Assembly: GCF_029223185.1 (NCBI RefSeq)
Contig: NZ_JARHUG010000016.1
Coordinates: 57,048 to 121,047 of the forward strand
DNA: 64,000 nucleotides
Reading direction: 5' to 3'
Origin: Aliiglaciecola sp. CAU 1673
Lineage (GTDB): Bacteria > Pseudomonadota > Gammaproteobacteria > Enterobacterales > Alteromonadaceae
In this document: positions 18,357-30,306 of the stretch, one piece after another
How positions within the stretch are numbered: the stretch's first letter is position 1
How the letters are laid out: every line of letters starts with the position of its first letter
The notes under the pieces: generated by a model
What the model was told of the DNA's origin: nothing
Database searches by the model: none
The model's input: the letters and a program-made list of their open reading frames with translations, nothing else
Made by a program: the position numbers and the translations under genes

Positions 18357-20317
18357 TGGCCTTCCAATAAATACCGCTCGGCACGCTCAACCCGACGCGG
18401 CTTACCGGCAATCACCAGTACATCATTGGCTTTTAGCAGGGTATCTGCATCAGGGTTGGCAAACTCCTGATTGTTTCGGCGCAGTCCTTTTAGTACCACT
18501 TTTACCGACGCCAGGTTCACTTCCCGCAACGGTTTGCCCACTGCCCAGGCGTCCGGACTTAAGATAACCGCATGCAGAAATTCCAGCTTGGACTGACTTT
18601 CGATATTGAGTTGGGTGTTTTCACCGGGATAAAAGCCATGCATATGACCATAGTGGCCCTTGCGCTCCTCCCTTACCCGCTTGAGAATTCTGGACATGGG
18701 CACGCCAGATAGATGTAACACCTGAGATACCAGCATCAGGCTGCCTTCGAGGATCTCAGGAATCACCTGTGAAGCCCCTGCCAGATAAAAGTCTTCCGCG
18801 CGGTGCTCCTTGCGGGTGCGCACTACTATCGGCAATTCCGGATTCAGGGATTGAATGGCACCAATCAGACCGATGGCCTTATGGTGCTCATCGAAGGTAA
18901 TAATGGCGAGCTTGGCACTGCCCACTCCAATGGCACGCAATATATCCTTGCTGGCACCATCACCAAAAAGCACCGGTTCGCCGGCGCTGCGTGCCTCCTG
19001 AACACGAATAGGGTCGGCGTCCACGGCGACAAAAGGAATGGCCTCAACCCGCAGCATTCGCCCCACGGTTTGTCCCACCCGACCGTACCCGAAGATCAAC
19101 GCATGATCCCGTTGCCGTTGATGTGACTCGTCGATATCTTCCTGCTCAACGGGCGGTGGCTGGGTCAGATTTTTAGCCAGCCCTTTGCTGTGATGAATCA
19201 AGTAAGGCGTTAACGCCATACTGATAACGCCAATGGTCAGTAGCATGGAGCTGAGTTCTGGACTGATTATTCGATGATTTACCGCCAAAGCTGCCAACAC
19301 GAAGCTGAATTCGCCCATCTGGCAGAGTTTTATCCCGGCAGCCCAGGCATCTTGCCCCGGTGACTTGAAAAGCCAGGCAATTAGGCGAATCAACACAATT
19401 TTACCAATCATCAATACCAGTACGCCGAGCAATACCCAGTGCAGATGGTCGAACAATGGCGTCAAGGCCAGACGCATACCGATGGTAATAAAGAACAGTC
19501 CCATCAGAATGTCTCTGAATGGCCTGATATCCGCTTCCAACTGGTAACGATATTGGCTTTCACTTAACATCATACCGGCTAAAAACGCGCCTAAGGCCAT
19601 GGATAATCCAAACAGGTAGGTCAACCCCGCCGCCAGTAGCGTGACCAGCAAAGCCGTAAGAACAAACAGCTCATCGGTCCTGGTTCGCGCTACCTCACTG
19701 AATATTCGTGGTAGCAACCACTTACCCACAGAGAGCAGAATTGCAACCACCAAGGCCCCTTTGAAAACGGCCGTTGCAATCACCACGCCCATATTTTGCC
19801 CAGCATCGGCGGCTAAAAGCGGGATCACAATCAGGAAAGGCACCACCGCCAGATCTTGAAACAACAGTACACTGACCGTCATTTGTCCGCGGCCGGTATT
19901 AATCGCTCCCATTTCAGAAAGCTGCTTAATCACGATAGCGGTAGAAGACAAGGCCGCCATCGCGCCAATTACAAAGGCCTGAGGCGTGGAGAAGCCCAAC
20001 AGCAAGGCTCCTCCCATAAAAGCGCCAAGGGTAAGAAGTACCTGTCCCAAACCGAGGCCGAATACCAGATGACGCATAGCCAGCATCTTAGGTAATGAAA
20101 ATTCCAGTCCCAAGGTAAACAGCAAAAACACCACGCCAAGCTCAGCAATAAAATGGATCTTGTCCGGATTGTCATAAAGATTGAGAAGTTCAGGCCCGGC
20201 CAATAGCCCGCAGCTGAGATAGGCCAAAATTGGCGGTAAATTGACGCGCCTGAACAACCAGACATTGGCGACAGCCAGCCCCATCAATAGCAACACATCA
20301 ACAAAATCACTTTCCAT
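18353..20317 (-). CDS. CPA2-family cation:proton antiporter (Kef/YbaL type)
   Basis: Inner-membrane transporter of 654 residues. The first 385 residues form about 12-13 transmembrane helices of the Na+/H+ exchanger fold (for example VNLPPILAYLSCGLLAGPEL, ALSSTAIVIKQLSEMG). Then follows a TrkA-N (RCK) nucleotide-binding domain, GYGRVGQTVGRML...AVDADPIRVQEARSAG, and a TrkA-C domain near the end. The domain order fits KefB/KefC or YbaL; I cannot tell which ion it carries or whether it is glutathione-gated. Confidence 0.92.
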   Translation of the reverse strand: MESDFVDVLLLMGLAVANVWLFRRVNLPPILAYLSCGLLAGPELLNLYDNPDKIHFIAELGVVFLLFTLGLEFSLPKMLAMRHLVFGLGLGQVLLTLGAFMGGALLLGFSTPQAFVIGAMAALSSTAIVIKQLSEMGAINTGRGQMTVSVLLFQDLAVVPFLIVIPLLAADAGQNMGVVIATAVFKGALVVAILLSVGKWLLPRIFSEVARTRTDELFVLTALLVTLLAAGLTYLFGLSMALGAFLAGMMLSESQYRYQLEADIRPFRDILMGLFFITIGMRLALTPLFDHLHWVLLGVLVLMIGKIVLIRLIAWLFKSPGQDAWAAGIKLCQMGEFSFVLAALAVNHRIISPELSSMLLTIGVISMALTPYLIHHSKGLAKNLTQPPPVEQEDIDESHQRQRDHALIFGYGRVGQTVGRMLRVEAIPFVAVDADPIRVQEARSAGEPVLFGDGASKDILRAIGVGSAKLAIITFDEHHKAIGLIGAIQSLNPELPIVVRTRKEHRAEDFYLAGASQVIPEILEGSLMLVSQVLHLSGVPMSRILKRVREERKGHYGHMHGFYPGENTQLNIESQSKLEFLHAVILSPDAWAVGKPLREVNLASVKVVLKGLRRNNQEFANPDADTLLKANDVLVIAGKPRRVERAERYLLEGH

Positions 20318-20444
20318 TCAACGCCTTGTACTTATTTTTGCGGCTGATTTCTTGGGCAGGCATGCATTTTGCAAATTTCTCAACATGAACAGTGAGGCAT
20401 TTGGCTTTTGGTCCTTGCGCCGATTATTTGTCAGGAGCGAAACC

Positions 20445-21335
20445 TTGGAACAGCTGACACCCATTTACGATAGCACAGCCGCAGAAAGCTATTTTAGTTT
20501 CAATCAAATGGAAAAGTTGTTGAGTGACAGTGAGTTGCTACTGATTACGCAAAGGCTCAGTGCAACATTGGATCTGCAGTGGCTGATTAACGATTACTTT
20601 GAATTGCTCAAAGGCCGGCTGGACCTGGGAGCGCTGGAGTTCCGTGCGCAGCAGTTTTGCATTAACCTGGGAGCACCGCAGGGCTGCCAGTATTTCCAGC
20701 TGCAGGATTGTCGCCTGGAGCCCTTTCAAAGTGCACAGATCAAGTACCATTTCCAACGCGCCGTCGGCGGCCGTGACATTCGTCTATTGAATGAGTTGCA
20801 CGAATGCCTGCAACAACCACTCAAAAACGCGTTGTGCCATGCCCAGCTGAAAAGCCTGGCGACCAAGGACCACCTTACCGGCCTTGGCAATCGTGCCAGT
20901 TTTGATGAGTGCATGCAGCGCCATCTGGGGCAAATGCGTCGTCACGGCCATCCCTTTGGTCTGATGGTGCTGGATATGAACAAATTCAAAGCCATCAACG
21001 ACAGATACGGCCATGGTGAAGGCGACTTGGTGTTGATTGCCACCGCACAAGCCATCAGCGGTAGCTTAAGGGAGACAGACTATGCCTTTCGCTTCGGCGG
21101 CGATGAGTTTTGCTGCCTGATTGAAGAAGCGGACAGTACCTCGTTGCTGTGCATCAGTCAGCGCATCCACCGTGCTATGGCCCAAGACCCGTTATTGGCA
21201 AGGCATCGCGCCCAATGTGCTATCGGCATGGCCAAATGCTTGCCTGAAGATAACGCCATCAGTTTGTTCCAGCGGGCAGACGAGGATTTGTATCGGGCCA
21301 AGCAGACCGGCAATGATGTACTGCGTTTTGCCTAG
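20445..21335 (+). CDS. Diguanylate cyclase (GGDEF domain)
   Basis: Makes cyclic di-GMP from two GTP. The C-terminal domain (about 130-296) has DHLTGLGNRASFDE, the active-site FGGDEF intact, and the inhibitory I-site RETD five residues before it, so product inhibition is likely. The N-terminal 125 residues are helical with no domain I recognise. I chose a TTG start at 20445 because AGGAG lies seven bases before it and the protein then begins with EQLTPIYDSTAAESYF. An in-frame ATG at 20385 would add 20 residues. It overlaps the convergent tilS end by four bases and is divergent from the antiporter. Confidence 0.88.
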   Translation: MEQLTPIYDSTAAESYFSFNQMEKLLSDSELLLITQRLSATLDLQWLINDYFELLKGRLDLGALEFRAQQFCINLGAPQGCQYFQLQDCRLEPFQSAQIKYHFQRAVGGRDIRLLNELHECLQQPLKNALCHAQLKSLATKDHLTGLGNRASFDECMQRHLGQMRRHGHPFGLMVLDMNKFKAINDRYGHGEGDLVLIATAQAISGSLRETDYAFRFGGDEFCCLIEEADSTSLLCISQRIHRAMAQDPLLARHRAQCAIGMAKCLPEDNAISLFQRADEDLYRAKQTGNDVLRFA

Positions 21336-22675
21336 TCAGAGGCAGTTTCTTGCCGCTTAAGGCAAAGACATAACAGTCCGTCACCCGGGTTGACTGGAGA
21401 AAAGGCTTGATCGGCCCCAAAGCCAAGGATGCCGGCAATAGTATCATCAACACGGACCATGATTAGCCTCTCGCGCTCCCAGGGCGGCATACGCCATTGC
21501 TTAAACCATTGCTTCAGGGGCTTGCTGTGAGGCGCACCAACAGGGCGAAAACGTTGACTGAATCCCCCCGTTTGCAATGACACCATGGCCCCATCAGGCA
21601 CCGACAGACATAAAGTATCAGGATGCTGATTATCCGATGAACGGCTAAAGAGCACTATGCGCCCATCCGGCAGGGCTAGTTCATGTTGACCATGCCATAA
21701 CACAGAAAAATCGTTCATGACCCCATCCTGCTTTAGCAGATATAAAGCATTATCAAAGCGACGCAATTCATAGCCGCCAAAACTCAAACAGGGGTTAGCA
21801 TCCTCCCGCGCCAACAATACTTCGTCTTTTAGCATATCAAGCTGTTTTTCACTTAGGGCTGGCGCATCCAAGCCGGCTAACCACAAGCGAATAATCTGTT
21901 GCTGCCAGGCCCGGGCGTGCGCCATCAACAGCGGAATATCCAGTATTGTTGGGGCCCTTCTGAGTTTTTGTAAGTAACCGCTTACCACCTCATCCAGAAG
22001 TGATTGCTGCTCGGCGCAGAGCCTGGCACTGCGGGCGGTTGCTTTAGCCATGGCCGGCCAGCGTGATTGCAGCATAGGCAAGATGTTGTGGCGTAAAAAG
22101 TTGCGATCAAAGCGCTCATCGGCATTGGACTCATCTTCAATCCACTGCAGTTTATTAGCCTTGGCGTAAGCAAGAATATCGTCGCGCTCGATTTCCAATA
22201 GCGGTCGAAGGTATAGATGGCCGTCACGCAGCGTTTCTTTTCCCATGGCACTTAAGCCTTTGGGCCCTGCACCGCGTTTAAGCTGCAACAGCATGGTTTC
22301 CAATTGATCCTGCAGATGATGTCCAAGAAGAACGACGCTGTTGGCCGGCACAAGCTTGGCGATAGCTGCATATCGGGCCTTTCTCGCTGCGGCTTCCAGA
22401 CTTTCGCCTGCATCCGGACGCAGGCTTAGCCTGGCGGTCAGAAAAGACACCTGCCACTGCTCGCAGATATTCGCGCAATGTACCTGCCAGCTGTCTGCAT
22501 TGCTACTTAAACCATGGTGAATATGTACAGCGCCAATGTTAAGGGAGGGTATCTGATTCCTGAGCGTGACGAGCAGATGCAACAGCACCTGCGAATCCAT
22601 GCCGCCGCTGTAAGCCACATAAATGGGCTTATCGTTCAGATAAGGTGTTAGAAATCGTTGAAAAGCGGTAAACAC
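21332..22675 (-). CDS. tilS: TilS, tRNA(Ile)-lysidine synthase
   Basis: Modifies C34 of the AUA-reading isoleucine tRNA to lysidine. The 447-residue protein has the N-type ATP pyrophosphatase loop SGGMDS at residues 23-28, the conserved HLQDQLETMLLQLKRGAG segment and the two C-terminal TilS domains (one ending GFSQRFRPVGAPHSKPLKQW). Start is a GTG at 22673-22675. It lies 57 bases after accA, separated from it by a terminator. Confidence 0.95.
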   Translation of the reverse strand: MFTAFQRFLTPYLNDKPIYVAYSGGMDSQVLLHLLVTLRNQIPSLNIGAVHIHHGLSSNADSWQVHCANICEQWQVSFLTARLSLRPDAGESLEAAARKARYAAIAKLVPANSVVLLGHHLQDQLETMLLQLKRGAGPKGLSAMGKETLRDGHLYLRPLLEIERDDILAYAKANKLQWIEDESNADERFDRNFLRHNILPMLQSRWPAMAKATARSARLCAEQQSLLDEVVSGYLQKLRRAPTILDIPLLMAHARAWQQQIIRLWLAGLDAPALSEKQLDMLKDEVLLAREDANPCLSFGGYELRRFDNALYLLKQDGVMNDFSVLWHGQHELALPDGRIVLFSRSSDNQHPDTLCLSVPDGAMVSLQTGGFSQRFRPVGAPHSKPLKQWFKQWRMPPWERERLIMVRVDDTIAGILGFGADQAFSPVNPGDGLLCLCLKRQETASD

Positions 22676-22692
22676 AAAGGTGATGGCAGAAA

Positions 22693-22717
22693 TAAAAAAG
22701 GCCGCGAATGCGGCCTA
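22693..22717 (-). terminator. Terminator of accA
   Basis: Minus strand hairpin AGGCCGC-attc-GCGGCCT followed by TTTTTTATTT. It ends the dnaE-accA stretch and separates it from tilS. Confidence 0.88.
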
Positions 22718-22732
22718 GTGTAGCGATTTCAA

Positions 22733-23689
22733 TCAGCAATAGCCAAAGGACATCAAACGCTCATAGCGTTCATTTAGCAGGTTTTCGGTGGACAGCTTTT
22801 TCAGCTGTGCCAGTTGCTGCTTAAGGCAAGCCTTAAGATTGGCTGCGGTCTCATCATGATTGCGATGGGCACCACCTAAGGGCTCGTCAATAATATGATT
22901 GATAAGGCCTAGTTTCTTAATCTGACTGGCGCTGACGCCCATGGCCTCGGCAGCCAGAGAGGCTTTTTCGGCACTTTTCCACAAGATTGAAGCACAGCCC
23001 TCGGGGGAAATCACAGAATAAGTGCTGTATTGCAGCATATTGACCCTATCGCCCACACCAATGGCCAAGGCACCGCCAGAGCCACCTTCACCGATCACCG
23101 TACAGATGATAGGCACTTTAAGGCCAGACATCACTTTAAGGTTACGGGCAATGGCTTCACTTTGGCCGCGTTCTTCCGCGCCTACACCAGGGTATGCTCC
23201 GGGGGTATCGATAAAAGTGATGATCGGCAGATTAAAACGCTCTGCCATCTCCATCAGGCGCAGGGCCTTACGGTAGCCCTCTGGCTTAGGCATACCAAAG
23301 TTACGTTTGATTTTCTCGGCCGTATCACGGCCTTTTTGATGACCAATGATCATCACCGGTTGATCATCCAGACGGGCCAGGCCGCCGACAATGGCTTTAT
23401 CGTTAGCAAAAGCGCGATCGCCAGCCAACTCGTCAAAGTCAGTGAAAATGCGAGAAACATAGTCCAATGTGTATGGACGCATGGGATGACGGGCCAATTG
23501 TGATACCTGCCAAGCGCCCAAGTCGGAGAAGATCTTACGGGTCAGCTCGGCACTTTTGCCTTTAAGCCGGGTGATCTCTTCTTCCATACCCACATCAAAC
23601 TCGCCACCGCGGTTGACCAAGCGTAATTCTTCAATCTTGGCTTCCAACTCAGCGATTGGCTGCTCAAAACTCAGATAGTTCAAACTCAT
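22733..23689 (-). CDS. accA: AccA, acetyl-CoA carboxylase carboxyltransferase alpha subunit
   Basis: Forms the carboxyltransferase with AccD and makes malonyl-CoA, the first step of fatty-acid synthesis. The 318-residue protein starts [22 protein letters not shown] and contains the acyl-CoA binding core [28 protein letters not shown] (split: [20 protein letters not shown]) and the oxyanion region [15 protein letters not shown]. It lies 93 bases downstream of dnaE, the usual neighbour. Confidence 0.98.
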   Translation of the reverse strand: MSLNYLSFEQPIAELEAKIEELRLVNRGGEFDVGMEEEITRLKGKSAELTRKIFSDLGAWQVSQLARHPMRPYTLDYVSRIFTDFDELAGDRAFANDKAIVGGLARLDDQPVMIIGHQKGRDTAEKIKRNFGMPKPEGYRKALRLMEMAERFNLPIITFIDTPGAYPGVGAEERGQSEAIARNLKVMSGLKVPIICTVIGEGGSGGALAIGVGDRVNMLQYSTYSVISPEGCASILWKSAEKASLAAEAMGVSASQIKKLGLINHIIDEPLGGAHRNHDETAANLKACLKQQLAQLKKLSTENLLNERYERLMSFGYC

Positions 23690-23782
23690 TCCACTACCCT
23701 ATGTGATTATTATGGGGTTTGGCCACGCCCACTGGCGCTCTCCTGCTTTCCTGCCTGCTATCCAGCCTAGCAGAGAAATGCG

Positions 23783-26700
23783 TCAGTGAAAGGTCAGCCG
23801 GACCTGTTCCGTTCCCAGTAACTGCTTTAATTCATGCAACAATTCATCTTCCGGGGTGACATACCAGCCAGCTCCTACACAGAGCATGGCTTCTGCGTCA
23901 GGGTGTTGGTAGTGCAGATGGACCGGACAACTGCCGCCCTTAAACCCGGTCAGCACCTGCTGCAATCTGTCCACCCGCACAGGCTCGCACCAGTGCTTAG
24001 CAATCTGTAATACGATGGCCCTGGCATTCTTTTCCCGAGCCTGAATGATATCCATCACATCGCGGGCCGACATTGTATTGCCGCCCGAGAAGTCATCAAA
24101 GCTGACCTGTCCCGATACTACCAAAATTCTGTCTTTTTGCAGCACTGCTTCGTATTGTTCGAACATATCGGGGAAGAAACGTACATCCAGGCGCGCACTT
24201 TTATCATCCAAGGTGACAATGGCCCAGCGCCGGCCTTTCTTGTTGACCATGATGCGCATGTCGATAACCAGGCCTACCACTGTGGTGCTATCTTCGCGGC
24301 CTGTGGGTTTCACATCCACCAGGCGGCCACGGCAATATTGACGCACTTCATCGGCATACTGATTGATCGGATGGCCGGTTAGATACAAGCCCAGGGTTTC
24401 ACGCTCCCCGTCCAGCCACACTTTTTCCGGCCAAGGAGGTACATCGGCAAAAGCTTGCTTAACCGCCTCCGGCTCGGTGGTCAGCAAGCCAAACATATCC
24501 GACTGACCGAAAGACTCCGCCTTGGCGTGCTGACCGGCAGCAGCAATAGCATCCGGCAGACTCGCCATCAAGCAAGCACGGTGGGGACCCAGGTTATCCA
24601 TGGCCCCGGAGAGCACCAGCTTCTCCAATACACGCTTGTTGACCCGTTTAAGATCGACGCGGGCGCAGAAATCAAACAGGTCTTTAAACGCGCCTTTTTC
24701 CTGCCTGGCTTCGATAATGGCTTCAATCGGACCTTCGCCGACCCCTTTAACCGCGCCGATACCATAGACAATCTGCCCTTGCGGATTGACGGTAAATTTG
24801 TACTGGCCAGTGTTTACATCAGGCGGTAGCACTGTCAGTTGCATACGCTGACATTCGTCGACCAGGGTCACAATTTTATCCGTGTTATCCATATCGGCGG
24901 ACATGACCGCGGCCATAAATTCGGCTGGGTAATGGGTCTTCAGCCACAGGGTCTGATAAGACACCAGGGCATAAGCGGCTGAGTGCGATTTGTTAAAGCC
25001 GTATCCAGCGAACTTCTCCACCAGATCGAAAATCTTCATCGCCAGTTCGCCGTCGATGTTGTTATTTTTTGCACCTTCTTCGAAGGCACTGCGCTGCTTG
25101 GCCATCTCTTCGGGCTTTTTCTTACCCATAGCCCGGCGCAATAAGTCAGCGCCCCCCAGGCTGTAGCCAGACATGACCTGGGCAATCTGCATCACCTGCT
25201 CCTGATAGAGGATGATGCCGTAGGTGGGTTCAAGAATTTCCTTCAGACACTCGTGTTGATACTGTACGTCGGGATAGGAGATCTCCTCGCGGCCGTGCTT
25301 ACGGTCGATAAAGTTATCCACCATGCCCGATTGCAGCGGCCCCGGACGAAACAGGGCCACTAGCGCGATAATATCTTCGAAGGTGTCTGGCTTAAGACGT
25401 TTGATAAGCTCCTTCATACCGCGGGATTCGAGCTGGAATACGGCCGTGGTTTCAGCGTTTTGCAACAGCCTGAAGCTGGGATGATCATCGAGCGGGATAG
25501 CGGCGATATCGATTTCCTTGCCTTTGCCCTCGCGGATCATATCGATGGCCCACTGGATAATCGTCAGGGTACGTAATCCCAGGAAGTCGAACTTCACCAG
25601 ACCCGCGGTTTCCACATCGTTTTTATCAAATTGGGTAACCGGGTTCTTGCCCTCATCATCACAATACAGCGCCGAGAAATCGGTGATCTTAGTCGGCGCA
25701 ATGACCACGCCACCGGCATGTTTACCGGCGTTTCTTGTAACCCCTTCGAGAATGCGCGCCATATCAATCAGTTCGCGCACTTCTTCATCTTGGTCATAGA
25801 GCTCCGGCAGGCGCGGTTCTTCCTCGAAGGCTTTGCTCAGAGTCATACCGGGGTCGCCGGGAATAAGCTTGGAGATCTTGTCTACAAAGCCATAAGGGTG
25901 GCCGAGTACCCGGCCCACATCGCGCACCACTGCCTTAGCCGCCATGGTGCCGAAGGTGATAATCTGGGATACCGCTTCACGGCCATAGAGTTCGGCGACG
26001 TGATCGATAACCTCATCACGCCTGTCCATGCAAAAGTCGACGTCGAAGTCTGGCATGGATACCCGTTCAGGGTTTAAGAAACGTTCGAAAAGCAGGTCAA
26101 ACTCGAGCGGGTCAAGGTCGGTAATTTTCAGGGCATAGGCCACTAAGGAACCGGCACCCGAACCCCGTCCTGGTCCTACCGGTATACCGTTATCCTTACT
26201 CCATTGGATAAACTCCATTACGATCAGGAAGTAACCGGGAAAGCCCATCTGGTTAATTACCTGAAGCTCAATGGCCAGGCGCTCATCATACTCGGGGCGT
26301 CGCTCTGCCCTGACTTTTGGGTCAGGAAACAGGAATTCGAGACGCTCTTCCAAGCCTTCTTCGGACTTCTTGACCAGAAAATCCTCAATGCTGAGGTCGC
26401 CGGTGGGGAAATTAGGCAGGAAGTATTCACCTAACTTAACGGTAACGTTGCAACGCTTGGCAATTTCTACCGTATTGGCCAGTGCCTCGGGAATGTCGGC
26501 GAACAGCTCAGCCATTTCCTCTGCGCTACGCAGATATTGCTGCTCACTGTATTTTTTGGGACGACGCTTGTCATCCAGAGTGTAGCCATCATGGATACAT
26601 ACCCGAATTTCATGGGCATCGAAGGCTTCCTGCTCGATAAAGCACACTTCGTTGGTAGCCACTACCGGCAGGTCTTGCTCAGCAGCCCATGCCACTGCCT

Positions 26701-27250
26701 GATGCAGATATTCTTCCTCTCCCGCACGGCCCGTTCTGATCAGTTCCACATAATAGCGATCAGGAAAATGCTGTTGGTAGAAAGCAGTAATGGCATTCAC
26801 CATTTCCTGGTTGCCCTTGCTAAGGGCAATACCAAGGTCGCCTTCTTTGGCACCGGAGAGCAAGATCACCCCTTCGCGATGTTCCGCCAGCCAAGCTTTA
26901 TCGATTACCGGCTTGCCCTGCACATGACCTCGTTGATAGGCCTTAGAAATGAGCTGGGTAATATTCTGATAGCCCTGATTATTGGCGGCGAGCAGGGTAA
27001 GACGAAAAATCTGTTCACCTAATTCTTCGCTTTGCACCCAAGCGTCGGCGCCGATAATGGGTTTAATACCATTGCCATGGGCCTCGCCGTAAAAACGTAC
27101 CAGGCCACAGAAGTTCATTTGGTCGGTGATGGCCACGGCTGGCATGTTCAGGGACTTGATTTTTCCGAGGATAGGTTTGACCTTGTTGAGGCCATCGATC
27201 ATGGAAAAATCACTGTGCACCCGCAGGTGAATAAAACCGGGGTCAGCCAT
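23783..27250 (-). CDS. dnaE: DNA polymerase III alpha subunit
   Basis: Catalytic subunit of the replicative polymerase. The 1155-residue protein begins with the PHP domain ([16 protein letters not shown]), has the palm aspartates in MPDFDVDFC and the third acidic residue in [11 protein letters not shown], the fingers region [14 protein letters not shown], a helix-hairpin-helix near 830-890, the OB domain ([20 protein letters not shown]) and a C-terminal tau-binding tail. Its first eight bases overlap the end of rnhB, so translation is probably coupled. Confidence 0.98.
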   Translation of the reverse strand: MADPGFIHLRVHSDFSMIDGLNKVKPILGKIKSLNMPAVAITDQMNFCGLVRFYGEAHGNGIKPIIGADAWVQSEELGEQIFRLTLLAANNQGYQNITQLISKAYQRGHVQGKPVIDKAWLAEHREGVILLSGAKEGDLGIALSKGNQEMVNAITAFYQQHFPDRYYVELIRTGRAGEEEYLHQAVAWAAEQDLPVVATNEVCFIEQEAFDAHEIRVCIHDGYTLDDKRRPKKYSEQQYLRSAEEMAELFADIPEALANTVEIAKRCNVTVKLGEYFLPNFPTGDLSIEDFLVKKSEEGLEERLEFLFPDPKVRAERRPEYDERLAIELQVINQMGFPGYFLIVMEFIQWSKDNGIPVGPGRGSGAGSLVAYALKITDLDPLEFDLLFERFLNPERVSMPDFDVDFCMDRRDEVIDHVAELYGREAVSQIITFGTMAAKAVVRDVGRVLGHPYGFVDKISKLIPGDPGMTLSKAFEEEPRLPELYDQDEEVRELIDMARILEGVTRNAGKHAGGVVIAPTKITDFSALYCDDEGKNPVTQFDKNDVETAGLVKFDFLGLRTLTIIQWAIDMIREGKGKEIDIAAIPLDDHPSFRLLQNAETTAVFQLESRGMKELIKRLKPDTFEDIIALVALFRPGPLQSGMVDNFIDRKHGREEISYPDVQYQHECLKEILEPTYGIILYQEQVMQIAQVMSGYSLGGADLLRRAMGKKKPEEMAKQRSAFEEGAKNNNIDGELAMKIFDLVEKFAGYGFNKSHSAAYALVSYQTLWLKTHYPAEFMAAVMSADMDNTDKIVTLVDECQRMQLTVLPPDVNTGQYKFTVNPQGQIVYGIGAVKGVGEGPIEAIIEARQEKGAFKDLFDFCARVDLKRVNKRVLEKLVLSGAMDNLGPHRACLMASLPDAIAAAGQHAKAESFGQSDMFGLLTTEPEAVKQAFADVPPWPEKVWLDGERETLGLYLTGHPINQYADEVRQYCRGRLVDVKPTGREDSTTVVGLVIDMRIMVNKKGRRWAIVTLDDKSARLDVRFFPDMFEQYEAVLQKDRILVVSGQVSFDDFSGGNTMSARDVMDIIQAREKNARAIVLQIAKHWCEPVRVDRLQQVLTGFKGGSCPVHLHYQHPDAEAMLCVGAGWYVTPEDELLHELKQLLGTEQVRLTFH

Positions 27251-27839
27251 TGATCACTCCTTGTTTGGCCAGAAGCGCCAGTTGTACCGGCTTAAAGCTC
27301 AAACGATGAAAGGGCGTAGGTCCAAGCTCTGCCAATCGCTGCAGATGGAAAGCTGTGGGATAGCCTTTATGCTTGGCAATGCCATAGTCTGGGAATTGCG
27401 CATCCAGCTCGGCCATTTCTGTATCCCGGGTGACCTTGGCCAAAATCGACGCCGCACTGATTTCGGCCACCTTGCTGTCGCCTTTCACCACGGCTTCAGA
27501 AGAGAAAGACCATTTGGGACAGCGATTGCCGTCCACCAGCACATGCTGTGGCGTTATAGATAAACCTTCGACCGCCCGGGTCATGGCCAGCATGGTAGCA
27601 TGCAGAATATTGAGTTGGTCGATTTCAGCCGGTGTGGCCCTACCGATGGCAAAACACAGGGCTTTATCCTGAATTTCATTAAAAAGACGCTGACGCTTTT
27701 TCTCAGATAAGGCTTTGGAATCCGCCAGGCCAGCAATCGGGCGATGCGGGTCCAAAATAACCGCAGCTGTGACCACATCGCCAATCAGCGGACCACGGCC
27801 AACTTCATCGACACCGGCAATCAAGGTAACCGCGTTCAT
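27243..27839 (-). CDS. rnhB: Ribonuclease HII
   Basis: Removes ribonucleotides from DNA and RNA in RNA:DNA hybrids. The 198-residue protein has the type 2 RNase H residues: [15 protein letters not shown] (Asp and Glu), the DGNR segment, and [20 protein letters not shown]. It overlaps lpxB by four bases at its start (ATGA type) and dnaE by eight at its end. Confidence 0.97.
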   Translation of the reverse strand: MNAVTLIAGVDEVGRGPLIGDVVTAAVILDPHRPIAGLADSKALSEKKRQRLFNEIQDKALCFAIGRATPAEIDQLNILHATMLAMTRAVEGLSITPQHVLVDGNRCPKWSFSSEAVVKGDSKVAEISAASILAKVTRDTEMAELDAQFPDYGIAKHKGYPTAFHLQRLAELGPTPFHRLSFKPVQLALLAKQGVING

Positions 27840-28984
27840 GACGAAGTCAATCCCAGCAGGTCTTCGATGGCCTTAGCCGCCTCTTCATCGGCATTTTTGC
27901 GTAAGGACTCATGCAATTCAGCAAAGCGTGTGACCATCTCAGGGGCACCTTTTGTGAGCATAGGCGCCAGTAACTCGGCCAGTGCTTCGGGCGTGACTTC
28001 ATGTTGCAAGAGTTCCGGCACAAGGGCTTCGTCGGCCAACAGGTTAGGTAAGGAGAAATAACGCGCCTTGACCATTTTTTTAGCAATCTGATAGGTCAGC
28101 CAGTTGAATTTGTAGGCCACCACCATGGGCTTTTTACACAGCATGGCTTCCAGCGCCGCTGTGCCGGAGGCGAGAAGCACCGCATCGGCAGCGGTCATCA
28201 CCTCACGGGATTGGCCATCCACTACCATAATTGGTAAGGAGGGAGCGTGTTCGACCAGCCAAGTCTCAATCTGCTCTCGGCGCTTGGCATTAGCGGCAGG
28301 TAATAAGACTTTTACATCGGGTACGGATGTTACCAGCAGGCTAACTGCGCCAACGAAGTGTTCGAGCAAACGTGAGACTTCGCCGCCGCGGCTGCCGGGT
28401 AACAAGGCCAGGACTTTATCATCAGCCGCCAGTGCAAATTGTTGCCTCGCGGCTTCGACATCTGGCAGCAGGGGAATAGCATCTGCCAGTGTATGGCCGA
28501 CGAAGGTGCAGGGCACCTGATACTTGTCGTAGAAGGCCTTTTCAAAGGGCAACAGACTCAGCACCAAGTTGGTTGCCTCGGCAATGGTAAAGATGCGCTT
28601 CTCACGCCAAGCCCAAACCGTAGGGCTGACATACTGCACTGTCTTTATCCCCTTTGCCTTAAGACGCTTCTCAAGACCAAGGTTAAAATCGGGTGCGTCG
28701 ATACCCACAAACACATCGGGTGGGTTGGCACAAAAATGCTCGACCAGGGACTTACGGATAAACAACAGGCGACGGATACGGGATAACACCTCTACCAGCC
28801 CCATCACCGACAACTCTTCCATATCGAACAGCGAATGACAGCCCTGCTGTTGCATCCTGGGACCGGCAATACCTTCAAACTGAATATGCGGATGACGTTT
28901 ACGCAAGGCAGAAATTAATCCGGCGCCAAGAATATCGCCGGAGGCTTCCCCGGCGACCATACCAATACGAATGGGCTGACTCAT
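27836..28984 (-). CDS. lpxB: Lipid-A-disaccharide synthase
   Basis: Glycosyltransferase that joins 2,3-diacylglucosamine-1-phosphate and its UDP form in lipid A synthesis on the inner membrane. The 382-residue protein shows [14 protein letters not shown] at the start, the VGIDAPDFN motif, [14 protein letters not shown] and the nucleotide-binding [10 protein letters not shown]. It follows lpxA with a two-base gap and overlaps rnhB. Confidence 0.98.
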   Translation of the reverse strand: MSQPIRIGMVAGEASGDILGAGLISALRKRHPHIQFEGIAGPRMQQQGCHSLFDMEELSVMGLVEVLSRIRRLLFIRKSLVEHFCANPPDVFVGIDAPDFNLGLEKRLKAKGIKTVQYVSPTVWAWREKRIFTIAEATNLVLSLLPFEKAFYDKYQVPCTFVGHTLADAIPLLPDVEAARQQFALAADDKVLALLPGSRGGEVSRLLEHFVGAVSLLVTSVPDVKVLLPAANAKRREQIETWLVEHAPSLPIMVVDGQSREVMTAADAVLLASGTAALEAMLCKKPMVVAYKFNWLTYQIAKKMVKARYFSLPNLLADEALVPELLQHEVTPEALAELLAPMLTKGAPEMVTRFAELHESLRKNADEEAAKAIEDLLGLTSS

Positions 28985-28986
28985 CG

Positions 28987-29757
28987 TTAGCGAATAATGC
29001 CCCGCGGCGAATTAGCAATGAAATCCACCAGGATTTTGAGCTCGTTCTGATGCTCAGCCATGGGCCTCAGCTCTTGTAAAGCTTCTTCCACGGTTTTGCC
29101 GCTGCGGTAAAGAATTTTATAGGCGCGGCGGATTTCCAGGATAGCTTCCTTGGAAAAACCACGACGGCGCAAACCTTCGGTGTTAATACCATGCGGAGTG
29201 ACTTTCTCGCCACCACACATCACATAAGGAGGAAGATCTTTGACCAGAATGGAGCCGGCACCACAGAAACTGTGAGAGCCGATATGACAGAATTGATGCA
29301 CGCCGGACATACCGCCCAAGATCACCCAATCCCCCATATGCACATGACCGGCCACGCTGGCGTTGTTGGCCATAATGTTATTGTCCCCAATCATGCAATC
29401 ATGGGCTACATGCACGTAAGCCATAAACAGGTTGCGTGAGCCGATCTTGGTAAGGCCTTGATCCTGCACCGTCCCGCGATGCACTGTCACACATTCACGA
29501 AATACGTTGTGATCTCCAATCTCTAAACGGGTAGGCTCACCGGCGTATTTCTTGTCCTGGCAATCTTCACCGATAGAGGCAAACTGAAAAAACTGATTGT
29601 GGCTGCCGATGCGGGTAGGCCCTTTGATAACCACGTGAGAGGCAATCTTGGTGTGATCACCAATCTCCACATTCGGGCCGATATAGGAGAAAGGACCAAC
29701 CTGGACGTTTTCTCCCAGCTTGGCCGTTGGATCAATGATGGCTGTATGGTGGATCAC
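28987..29757 (-). CDS. lpxA: UDP-N-acetylglucosamine O-acyltransferase
   Basis: First enzyme of lipid A synthesis; transfers a hydroxyacyl chain from ACP. The 256-residue protein is a left-handed beta helix built from hexapeptide repeats (for example [20 protein letters not shown]) with the catalytic His in [11 protein letters not shown] and the C-terminal helical domain. It lies three bases after fabZ. Confidence 0.98.
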   Translation of the reverse strand: MIHHTAIIDPTAKLGENVQVGPFSYIGPNVEIGDHTKIASHVVIKGPTRIGSHNQFFQFASIGEDCQDKKYAGEPTRLEIGDHNVFRECVTVHRGTVQDQGLTKIGSRNLFMAYVHVAHDCMIGDNNIMANNASVAGHVHMGDWVILGGMSGVHQFCHIGSHSFCGAGSILVKDLPPYVMCGGEKVTPHGINTEGLRRRGFSKEAILEIRRAYKILYRSGKTVEEALQELRPMAEHQNELKILVDFIANSPRGIIR

Positions 29758-29760
29758 CGC

Positions 29761-30207
29761 TTACATTTTCCTCATAGCACACATAAATTCGGCACTGCAG
29801 GCCTCCGCACCATCCACACTGGCGACACCTGCAAATTTCCAGATGCCTCTTCTTTCCTTAACCAATTTCACATCAAATTCAAGACGATCACCAGGTACTA
29901 CCGGGCGCTTGAATCTGGCATTATCAATTCCCGCGTACAGGTAAAGTTGGTCAGAATTGCCGACTGACTTAAAGCCCAGAACACCCGCAGCTTGCGCCAT
30001 GGCTTCCAGAATAAGAACGCCAGGGAAAATCGGCTTGCCAGGGAAATGTCCCATAAAACAAGGCTCGTTAATGGTGATGTTCTTGTACGCGCGGATAGAC
30101 TCGCCCAAAGTATAATCCGTTACCCTGTCTAGCAGTAAAAAAGGATAACGGTGGGGCAAGAGCTCCATGATTTCTTCTATTTCGATCTGCTTTAATTCGT
30201 TAGCCAA
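29761..30207 (-). CDS. fabZ: FabZ, 3-hydroxyacyl-ACP dehydratase
   Basis: Dehydrates 3-hydroxyacyl-ACP in fatty-acid elongation and competes with lipid A synthesis for the same substrate. The 148-residue hot-dog protein has [16 protein letters not shown] and the active-site [20 protein letters not shown] with His and Glu. I use a TTG start (30205-30207) because GGAG lies seven bases upstream and the protein then begins [12 protein letters not shown], the family length. No ATG or GTG fits as well. Confidence 0.95.
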   Translation of the reverse strand: MANELKQIEIEEIMELLPHRYPFLLLDRVTDYTLGESIRAYKNITINEPCFMGHFPGKPIFPGVLILEAMAQAAGVLGFKSVGNSDQLYLYAGIDNARFKRPVVPGDRLEFDVKLVKERRGIWKFAGVASVDGAEACSAEFMCAMRKM

Positions 30208-30306
30208 CGGCTGTCTCCTTAACCATAGGATGACCCTACCCCTGCAAACAGAGAGAGGATGTGCTTGCACAGCCTCCCTTCTGGGTCCTTAATCGAACCG
30301 CGTTGC